Shown here piece after piece: positions 49,801 through 56,729 of a DNA stretch of 64,000 nt (position 1 is its first letter; the number at the start of each line of letters is the position of its first letter). The stretch lies in contig NC_088297.1 in NCBI RefSeq assembly GCF_032854445.1, forward strand, positions 8,419,375 through 8,483,374, in the 5' to 3' direction. Below the pieces are notes generated by a model. The model was not told where the DNA came from. It made no database searches and was given only the letters and a program-made list of their open reading frames with translations. Source of the stretch: Liolophura sinensis. Its lineage: Eukaryota > Mollusca > Polyplacophora > Chitonida > Chitonidae. The translations under genes were made by a program, and so were the position numbers.

Positions 49801-52702
49801 ATCGCTCCTAATGCCCGTCTGTCTGTCCGTCCTTCTGGACAATCCTCTGTCCACTGAAACATCACAGAGGTACATACCACATTCGTATATGAACTAACCT
49901 TTCGCACATGATTAAGTTAATCACTTTTTTCAGATTCTGAGAGTCCTGCTTATCTTGGGTGTATGTTTGTAAGCTACATGTAGCACAATGTCCTATGGAA
50001 TATTTATTTATTTACTTATTTTATTGGTGTTTTACGCCGTACTCAAGAATATTTCACTTATACGACAGCGGACAGCATTCTGGTGGGATGAAACCGGGCA
50101 GAGCCCAGTGGAAACCCACGACCATCCGCAGGTTTTTGTCCAATGGAATAAGTATGTGTTTCAGCAGTAAAGGTAACATTTCATGACCTTAACTTGCCTC
50201 TAAAAGTGCACTTATTAGACATATATTGAGGGCAAATGAAAACACTGTTATATTTGACAATTACATGTATCTCTAAGGAGTGAAATATTACTAAGAACAG
50301 AGAAGTATATCCTTACAAGTTTGGGTGGTCGAAACGACTTAGATTCCAGAGGAAATGACAGAACCTTTCACGACACTGACAAAACCACTAATCTTGCTTC
50401 TGAGACGGAGAGAACTGGCTACTAGATTCAGACACACGAAGAACTCCAACCAGTACTGCATTCTTTTTGGTCACTATCTTAATTATTTATTTTTTAAGTG
50501 GGGGGGGGGGGGCATTTTTCATTTTAAAAAAATTGGTACCTAAACATACTTGTATCGAATTGTTATTTTTGAAAATTACACCATTTAACCCACTTTCCCC
50601 AGGTACCCACTGGGCAAAAACTAATCAACACATAGACTATATGATTACATGTAATGAAACATGAAACCAAATCCAAACATAATCCTCAATTTTCAATTGA
50701 GTCACACCCAAGACCTCAAATCCAAAATGAAAATAAACTCAAGAGCACCAATGCTTGGTGGGCCGCCATCATATGCTTGCTCATGTCTGACTGATTGTCA
50801 AAGAGCAAACCACACCTGACACACTGAGTTGGGAACTGAATCTGAAAATAGAAAGGACAGAAATCATGAAGTGAACAACGCCTGGAAAAAAACAACGCAA
50901 CAGAGAAACAGATTGCATTCCTTCCTCTTTATGTGTTGAGGGTATTAATACTGTGCTGAACAAGGTTTCACTTTAACTTTGTGGTTTGTGGTTTGTGGTT
51001 CAGAGTAAACCACAATTAATGCCTAGAGTAAACAGACATAATCCAGGTACCTATGAAACCATCGCCATTGTCACGATTCATGTTAATTTCATGCTTTATA
51101 TGTAATAAGAGAAAGCATATGGTAACACATGATAGCATGATACTTTCCACCTCATTACCTGTAACTTGCAAGACACAGACGAAATTTGAAATTAGATGGG
51201 GGGGGGGGGGGTCTCATTTGCAGTGTATCTCCTATTTTCCATACTTCTTCAGTTGTTAATTTTGTTAGAATCGAAACTGAAATACACTTTCACCCCTAAA
51301 CCTATGGTTACTACGATGTTTTCTCCCATAATGCAACACCAATTTTACTTTGTGTTTTACAGGCAAGCTGACACCACAAAATTCAAAAGTGGAATAAAAG
51401 TTAAACTGATAATGTTTTTTTTGCTTTGTCCTACCTTGATAATTTCATGATTTTTCTTGTTTTTCAAGGTGTTCCAGTCAAATAAATATATGTCTTCAGC
51501 AAAGAAGAGATGCTGTAACAGGACACATTTCCCACAAAATAGGCAAATCTTTAAATTTTATTACACCTTCTTCTGACATTGGAAAAAGGTTTATTCTACC
51601 TGTTAATCAACAATTTTCAATCCTCAATTTTCAATTTTCAATCGAGTCAAACTCAAGAACTTAAAAAAGGAAGTTCTAACTTCCTCACTTGGCATTCAGC
51701 ATGAACAGGATAGTGCAATGACTGTTTGACCCGTATCATTATAATGGCTCGGGCAGGGCGGCTTACTTGCCATCCGTAAGTCATCTCAGTGAAGCAGCAC
51801 TAGAAAGAGCGATGGAAATCTGCCCGCAACAAGGAGGCACATTACATGCACTCTAAGGATTCCTTCATCATCATATGACTGAAAAAATTGTTAAGTATGA
51901 CGTTAAACCCCAAGCATTCACTCCTTCATTAAATCAACAATTTAAACTGGTTCGGCCTCACCATGCCAGAAAAGTCCTCAGTAAAGGTCTTTAATACATG
52001 TACATGTCACATGTATAATCGGACAGCTGAACACATCTACATGTAGTGAAATGTGTGGCTCACCTGTGGAGTTGGAGGAGGTTTCTTTGCTCGGCCTTGC
52101 CTTTTCTTCTTTGCTGGAGTTGTTTCTTCTTCCCAGTCATCTTCACTGTTCCCAAACTTCCGCATCAGCTCATCCATCTCCATATCAACCACATGATCTC
52201 CGTAGATCGGATCGACAGAGGATCGTTTGGGCTGGCCTTGCTTCCGAGACTTTCTCCCTCTTTGTTTGCCCTCCGGTTTGGTTGTCTCCCCTGCCAGGTC
52301 CTCAGACTCATCCTGACAGGTTCCTCGCCTCTGCGGATTTCTCGACTTCCTTCGATTCCTAGTGCTTCCTCCTTCATCTGAGGAAACAGCCAAACTTTTA
52401 TCCAAAAGTTCATTTTTCTTTGTCTCTGTGCTTGTTCGTCCAGAACCGTTGCTTTCAGAAGCTTCTCCAGCGCCGCTATCCTCACCGGTTGAATTCCCAT
52501 CACCCACTTCCTGTGGAACAGACGACTTTGATCTTTTGTGTTTAACTGTTACAGGACTGGCATTGTCTACGTCTTGCACTGCTTCATTCCCGTCGTCTTT
52601 CCCTATCTCTTCCAGCACAGTTTCATCTTTATCAACATGACTAGCACTTTTTCGACCTTTCCCTCTCTTGGGAATCTGTTTTGGGGTATTAGATTCTTTC
52701 AT
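25870..52702 (-). CDS. GTF3C2: TFIIIC subunit 2 (TFIIIC110-like, WD-repeat) with N-terminal zinc fingers, 17 coding exons
   Basis: Nuclear subunit of TFIIIC, which binds internal promoters of tRNA-type genes and recruits TFIIIB and Pol III. Exons in transcript order: 52064-52702, 50749-50841, 49704-49853, 43468-43649, 42163-42223, 40617-40710, 38510-38675, 34544-34864, 33806-33923, 33467-33537, 32971-33116, 32495-32575, 31677-31980, 30815-30908, 30195-30320, 28568-28816, 25870-26046. All junctions are GT-AG, phases agree, total 3072 nt (1023 aa). Residues 1-213 are basic and acidic low complexity with AT-hook-like RGRKSRK and KKKRQGRAKK. Residues 214-330 hold three zinc fingers. The rest is a WD propeller matching vertebrate TFIIIC110: FFAGGPVWATAWCPVP, LLPRLGLLALACTDG, FIAHSLKVSACEWSP, GSRDKWFAIWDIR and, near the end, GGQAGIVRFSNVSG. 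Several introns carry large satellite arrays. I do not recall zinc fingers in the human protein. Confidence 0.93.
26976..27243 (-). mobile_element. SINE family A, nearly complete
   Basis: Begins with TCTATTTATTTATT and a T-run, then TACTCAAGAATATTTCACTG, CCAGCATTGTGGTGGGAGG and a divergent head ending GCTAACCCCC. In the GTF3C2 last intron. Confidence 0.83.
28224..28397 (+). mobile_element. SINE family A containing a family B tail fragment
   Basis: Family A blocks AACTTCCCACCAATGC and CCATAAGTGGGACGGTCTGC are separated by CCCCAAGCACTCACTCACTC, the end of family B. The copy then continues to GTGCAAAACACCGATC and AAATAAATAAA. Confidence 0.75.
29648..29872 (+). mobile_element. MITE-like element G, copy 2
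   Basis: Shares TTTGCAATGTGTT, GTGAAGCCCTGAAAATGGCC, AATGTAGTTTTG and AAAAGGTTGA with the copy at 24336. Its left inverted repeat is degraded (GTAATTCTGCAA). Confidence 0.7.
30413..30560 (+). repeat. Dispersed repeat E, copy 2
   Basis: Shares CCACATCAGACAAAATACT, CATATGTGTC and AGGTTATCTCCCTTTG with 4012-4140. In a GTF3C2 intron; no coding content. Confidence 0.55.
30957..31325 (-). repeat. 63-bp minisatellite, about 6 copies
   Basis: Tandem units in the GTF3C2 intron between exons 31677-31980 and 30815-30908, ending about 50 bp from the downstream acceptor. On the gene strand the unit contains CTTCTCATAAGTTAC, TCTGTTATG and ATCAG. This closely resembles the real donor region of exon 31677 (CTTCTC|GTAAGTTAC, then TCTCTTATG and GTCAG), with the splice-site G changed to A in the units. 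Each unit also contains a related half-repeat. Confidence 0.9.
31998..32160 (-). mobile_element. SINE-like fragment related to family A
   Basis: TTATTTATTTCATTGCTGC, CACTTATAATAACATAATGG, TCAGTTTTATGGGTGGGAGA and CCTGGAGAGCC. The block order follows family A, but the body differs and resembles 8885-8990. Probably a sister family. Confidence 0.5.
33724..33779 (-). mobile_element. SINE family A tail fragment
   Basis: TTTATTTACTTATCTGAG, then TATATTGTACTGAAGAATAT and TTCACTTA only. Adjacent to the donor of the GTF3C2 exon 33806-33923. Confidence 0.55.
35050..35481. mobile_element. MITE candidate with 15-bp terminal inverted repeats
   Basis: GAATTACCTCCCTTG near 35050 is matched by the exact complement CAAGGGAGGTAATTC ending near 35481, followed inward by GTTAC on the two sides. 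About 430 bp, noncoding, in the GTF3C2 intron. No clear target duplication was found, so two chance copies of this common motif are possible. Confidence 0.5.
35785..38155 (+). repeat. 32-bp satellite, about 74 copies
   Basis: Units of TAATGTACTGTCTACCCTGT plus TACTACTGCAAA in the GTF3C2 intron 34865-38509. Variants shift from TACTACTGC to TATTACCACCAG toward the right end, so unit types are clustered. An aberrant unit with ACCCAATAACAATACAATAA appears at 36196, 36992 and 37374, indicating block duplications. It ends in four copies of CTACCATTAT. I see no similarity to a neighbouring exon. Confidence 0.95.
39391..39556 (+). repeat. 27-bp minisatellite, about 6 copies
   Basis: Repeats of TGACCCAAACAAAAAAGCTT and ACTCAAC in the GTF3C2 intron between exons 40617 and 38675. 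Units alternate between 27 and 28 bp by one A. Confidence 0.9.
40150..40390 (-). mobile_element. SINE family A, nearly complete
   Basis: TTATTTATTTATTTGATTGG tail, CCAGCATTATGGTGGAAGG body, CTCACAGCGACCACAATGG and GGGTCATTACGCTG head. Confidence 0.88.
41518..41692 (-). mobile_element. SINE family A, truncated
   Basis: TTTATTTATTTGATTGGCG tail joined after a deletion to TCAGCGTTATCGTGGGAGG and the body up to GGACTTGAACTCACAG. Confidence 0.82.
41838..42092 (+). mobile_element. SINE family A with long AAAT tail
   Basis: Begins GCGCTAGCACAACGTAATGA, keeps CCATAATGCTGGC and ends in eight or so AAAT units. In the GTF3C2 intron. Confidence 0.88.
42475..42985 (+). mobile_element. MITE-like element G, copy 3, split by a SINE
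   Basis: Left part starts CAATTCTTCAACCATTTT and contains CAAGTCCTGAAGTGG and CAACCAATGTAGTTACG; right part resumes at ATAGGTTGAGGAATTAGGG. A family A SINE lies between, flanked by TATATGCAGA on both sides, which is its target duplication. Confidence 0.78.
42689..42955 (+). mobile_element. SINE family A, full length, best-preserved copy
   Basis: tRNA-like head CCTCCGTGGCTCAGTTGG (A box) and GAGTTCAAGTCC (B-box-like), body CCATCATAATGCTGGCC, tail CAGCGTAAAACACCAATC plus AAATAAATAAATAAA. Target duplication TATATGCAGA on both sides inside MITE G. It can serve as the family reference. Confidence 0.93.
43468..43649 (-). other. GTF3C2: GTF3C2 exon 4: third zinc finger (C2H2) and basic linker
   Basis: The exon opens after TTTATCAG with HETYTCEICNQTLK and carries C-x2-C-x11-H-x3-H (CEIC, VHMRDH), then a lysine-rich stretch. 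It ends with NAAK at AAAAG|GTTAGC and joins the exon at 42163-42223 in phase 2 to read NAAKRAIKHLKDVQ. It joins exon 3 in phase 0. Confidence 0.82.
43966..44236 (-). mobile_element. SINE family A, full length
   Basis: TTTATTTTATTGGTGTTTTA tail, GGCGGCCAGCATTATGGAGG body, head complement CTACTGTGCCACGGGGGCC. It sits about 380 bp from the 66-bp array. Confidence 0.9.
44612..49767 (-). repeat. 66-bp satellite, about 78 copies, exon-plus-donor derived
   Basis: A 5.2-kb head-to-tail array in the GTF3C2 intron after exon 3. On the gene strand each unit encodes DNTQRFLHAYMDHIEWC followed by GREVS, so it contains 51 bp of zinc-finger exon, the GRE codons and the intact GAG|GTGAGT splice donor. Unit length is 22 codons, so frames stay open for hundreds of codons on both strands. 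A 1-bp deletion near 47146 and a 2-bp deletion near 49493 shift the register. The rare unit variant with TATATCGT recurs at 46161, 46953 and 47942; the first spacing is exactly 12 units (792 bp), showing block duplication. Confidence 0.95.
49704..49853 (-). other. GTF3C2: GTF3C2 exon 3: second zinc finger (C2HC), source of the 66-bp array
   Basis: A 150-bp phase-0 exon encoding 50 residues, with a C-x2-C-x12-H-x3-C finger (CPNC, then MDHIEWC) followed by GRE. The acceptor is TTTCAG above 49853. The donor is GAG|GTGAGT at 49698-49703, nearly perfect against the U1 consensus. From the residue after the second cysteine to the donor, the exon is repeated about 78 times downstream. The exon boundary given uses the donor closest to the unique sequence. 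Confidence 0.82.
50003..50135 (-). mobile_element. SINE family A, 3' half
   Basis: TTATTGGTGTTTTACGCCGT, CGACAGCGGACAGCATTCTG and GAAACCCACGACCATCCGC; truncated there. Confidence 0.83.
50749..50841 (-). other. GTF3C2: GTF3C2 exon 2: first zinc finger (C2H2)
   Basis: This 93-bp phase-0 exon encodes CVRCGLLFDNQSDMSKHMMAAH, a C-x2-C-x12-H-x4-H finger with the usual hydrophobic positions (F and M). The acceptor is TTTTCAG above 50841 and the donor is TTG|GTGCTC below 50749, a weak donor chosen because it keeps phase 0 with both neighbours. Confidence 0.82.
51641..51930 (+). mobile_element. SINE family B, head-truncated
   Basis: Starts at GAGTCAAACTCAAGAAC, contains GAAGTTCTAACTTCCTC and GCAACAAGGAGGCACATTA, ends CCCCAAGCATTCACTCC. 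Confidence 0.87.
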
Positions 52703-53317
52703 TCTTCCTGAAGCATAGGCTTAAAAGCCACAGAATTCAACTCTCACTATTTTAGCACAATCTGTCGGTTCAAAGTCCACACATTGACATTTGGAAAACT
52801 GCAGCTTCCCCTAAACTGCACGGGATCACGGTTAGATCTGAATCACATGTACATTCACATGTGCAGTAGAGTGGTACAAATTTTATGGTCAAAATAAACG
52901 TTGATTCTTTGAAAAGATTTCTCTCTATGTTTTTTTTTAGAGTAGAAAATGACATCACATTAACACATGCAGTCCTGAGCTCTGCATAATTTAGGCCTAC
53001 TTAACTTCTGTCACATCTCTGCTGTTTCATGCACGGGAAATGCACCCCATGACCTCCTGGGCAACAAACACAAGCGAATTCATCACAGTCATATCCTGAA
53101 AACAAAACAAATTATTAGACACATTTCCATGTAAGCCCATGGGTGCAAAATTGTTATTTTATTTTATACTTTGTATTCCAAAATGTGTCAACAATCAAAA
53201 TTAGGAAAGATTTCAAAGTGTGATATCTTCATGTGTAAATCTGAAAATCATATTTTGCACATGTTACAAAGTGAAATCCAAACATAGTACTCTCAAAAAA
53301 AAATAAATAAATAAAAA

Positions 53318-53335
53318 TAATAATAATAATAATAA
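53318..53335 (+). repeat. AAT microsatellite
   Basis: Short perfect AAT run within an A-rich tract upstream of the GTF3C2 start. Confidence 0.85.
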
Positions 53336-56170
53336 AAGTTTGTAGAAAATGAAAAAAAAATTAAAATGTATTAGCTGCTCTTGATTTGTCTCTTTGTTCA
53401 ATGAATACTTTTTAATATTATGCCCTCCTGAACATTTCTGAACTTAATGTGGAAATAAATGCGAATTTTTTTTTTTAATATGGATGCATCTGTGTTACTG
53501 GTTGTAATGATTAGCAACACATGTAAAGGAAGTGTATAGGTATATGTACACTGACAGTTCAATACAGGCTCATTTTTGTCAACCTTAACATGCATTAAGG
53601 ACACATGCGACTGATTTAGGCCTACAGGTATATGGAAGATCTGCTAATTTCACTTTAAAAAGTTGCATGCATGTCTACTGTTAATTCCAAGAAGTAAATG
53701 ATCAGCAGCCTTTTTTTTATCTTTTTTTATCTATGTTATACCTTCCTTTAAGTCTACAGTGGGCACTTTATAATGTGTCTTAGTCATTTACCCTACAGAA
53801 TGATACTTCAACAATTTTGGAAAGTAATTTAGGAGTGGCCTACACAGATTGTTCATCAAAGCAATATTGATACAGTACTGGTATCGTAATCAATTAAACT
53901 TCTTACACTATATGGTATGTATATTAACATAATATGTAAAAGTGCAAGAATGATACAAAAATATTTCATTTTTAACAGCAAATAAACATATACAGCAATA
54001 ATTAGGCAAAATGTTGGTTAATCTAGTCAGTCGACATTTTTTTTTCCCTCTGATTTTTTTAACAACTGCCTACAGGTAAAATGCAGTAGGTAAGTGCATC
54101 TAATGCTTGAGATATAGCCACAGCAGGTTAAATGATGAAAGTAACAGAGAAACAACTAAACTCATATGACCAAAGACATCTGCAGACAGTTCAAACATAC
54201 GCGTTCTAAATTTCAAAACACAGCGTATTTACATAGAGAAAGATGACTTTTTGCCGAGTCATTTCTGCCTACAGACTTTATGGGGTATCTAACTGATCAG
54301 TTAGTCAGCAGAAATTTAAATTTGTTGGAGTAAAATCTCGGAAATTGCACAGCAAATGTAGTTGACTAGTTCGAGACTCGAACCCTGTGTTGCAACTTCA
54401 GCTATCGAAATCGTGGTTGGGTCTCTTCACGGCTATTTTACCAACCAGCGATAAATAGTTCATGCAAAGCGACATTTCAGTGATGAATTTAAACATCTGC
54501 TGTCCTAACTGTAACGAACGCCTGTAGAAATCTGCAGAAATGAAGGTCAAAATCCCCGTTTGATTTCTCTACCTGAGTCAGATTCGAACCGCTACTTGGA
54601 AACAGCCATTTTATCAAACCTCTCTAATAAAAGCTAAAGCCAAAATTGAAGCAAATGGTGTCTACCAGGAGCAATTTTTTCTTTCACACTTCAACATAAA
54701 CATTATTTAATTGCTTGATATTAATCAACTTTTCCAATACTGTAACATATTGTGAACATGTGTAAAAATATGCGATACAAATTTAGAGATTAACCACAAA
54801 GAAAGGCAAATATAATCGATAAGGCAGATTGCAGTGTTAATAATTAGCCTATTTTAATATACTTAAAAAGAATATTTCTTTAATCGTGGGTTTGTTTCCA
54901 CGCATGTCATTAAACAAACCTTGTGAATATCCGTAAATATGAATTACAGCTTGAAAAATGCGAAAACCATTCTCGACAAATCATGCCTTCAAGACGCCTC
55001 AAGGCTGCGGCTACAACAACAGCGTAGCGTGCGTAGGATGTTTCGCGCCAGCATTGGAAGGTGAAAGAAAGTGAATACCTTTGGAGTTTTTGAGGTCTCA
55101 AATCAAATTATGGCAACATCTAATGACTGACAGAACAAGCAGAAGACCACACTGAGGACGAGACACGTGTACCGTGTAATATTTTAGGGAAAATGTCGTG
55201 AATTCAATTGCACTCTACATGCAAGTGCATCTTTCCTGGTTATTGTCATTCCTTTTCTAGTGTTTTTAAGACCTCTAAATGGAACCAAAATGACCAAAAT
55301 CAGAAGAACGAAGTTGAATTTATACCATGGATATATGTTCTGACACATTTAAGTAAGTTTTTGTCCACATGAACTTTGTCCATTTTGTATTAGAGTAGTT
55401 TGAATGGATTCTAATATATCCCTTAACTTTGAGTTATATTAGATGACATCACTTTGAAAAGCTTTAAATAACAAAACCTTTCAACCCATGTATATTATGT
55501 AAGGTGGGCCAATATTTGTTTCTGAAAGAAAATTTTGACCGTGGTTGAGGATTAGGCCTATACCTAGGCCTATAACAAAATTATAAGTGACCAGATTGTG
55601 GCCAAGTGATTAAGGTGGATAATGTACATTCATGACATTGTTGCTAAGAAACACAAGGTTTAGGTAGATTCTCACTCGTAAATGACTTATTGTTAGTCTG
55701 TGGGACATTGGTAACAGTAAGTGGTTGATGCCGATTGTCCCTAAGTACAACACTGAAGAAGAAAAAAAAATCGCATACAGTTCTGAATAGAAAAAGATCC
55801 CATCCAAACATGTCAAGAAGTGTAACAAGAACAAAAATATGGTAACTACTGATTCTGTTTTTTTTTTTTCTATGAAGCAGTGTGAATTGTTTCAGTTTCG
55901 TTCAGGTAGATAGCGCATTGTGAAATATCCATCTACAGGCTATTTATAATTTATCTTAATTTAGAAGATGCACCAAAAATTAAAATATTGACAAATATGT
56001 TGTTTATTCCGGTTACCTACCCTACAATTTTAGTTCCTAGAAATGAGCCTAAAACCTGTCTATGGCTGTCAGAAAAATTAGAGTTTCCACTCTCATGTAA
56101 TATGGGTTGGAATTGTAGATCTGCTGATTTATGCCTCTTGTCACCCTTCGGAAAAAATCTGCTACATTTG

Positions 56171-56427
56171 GGGGGGCCTCCGTGGCTCAGTTGGTTAGCG
56201 TGCTAGTGCAGCATAATGACCCAGGAGCCTCTCAGCAGTGCAGTCGCTGTGAAGTCAAGCCCATGCTGTCTTCCTCTCCGGCTGTATGTGGGAAGGTCTG
56301 CCAGTAACCTACAGATGATTGTGGGTTTCCCCTGGGCTTTGCCCAGTTTTCTCCCACTATAATGCTGGACGCTGTCGTATAATTGAAATATTCTTGAGCA
56401 CAGCGTAAAACACCAATCAAATAAATA
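56171..56427 (+). mobile_element. SINE family A, full length
   Basis: CCTCCGTGGCTCAGTTGG head, AATGACCCAGGAGCCTCTCA, body and GCGTAAAACACCAATC tail; about 300 bp before the MED30 start codon. Confidence 0.92.
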
Positions 56428-56729
56428 TTACTTTTGGCTACCCCTAATGCATACATATATATGCTTGTGCAGGCTTTCTGACGTACTACTTAGTAATATC
56501 TTCAAACAATAGTAAATTTGAGCGCAAGAAGAGTCATCCTGATAGATTTCAGAATTTTGAAATAACATATTTAGTGATTTTGTCTTAATGTAGCTTGAGT
56601 ATGCCCAGGAATAAAGTACTTTCACAATCATATCTTATTAAAAAACTGTATTTGATTTGACTATTCATGTTGTGAGTATTCATGACATATGTCACTTATA
56701 TCTTTGGTTTCAGTTTCATTTAAACCAGC

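Larger units (their letters stand above)
52703..56712. promoter_or_regulatory. Divergent intergenic region between GTF3C2 and MED30
   Basis: Both genes start at its borders and point outward, so it must contain both promoters. It is AT-rich, with one relatively CpG-rich stretch near 54980-55060 (GCGTAGCGTGCGTAGG, TTTCGCGCC) that is the best promoter candidate visible. MED30 needs an upstream noncoding exon, not identified. One family A SINE lies at 56171. No coding exon was recognised. Confidence 0.4.

Noticed and set aside
52046-52640. Plus-strand ORFs of about 100 codons opposite GTF3C2 exon 1
   Set aside because: Antisense shadows of a low-complexity coding exon whose minus-strand frame fits the gene model.
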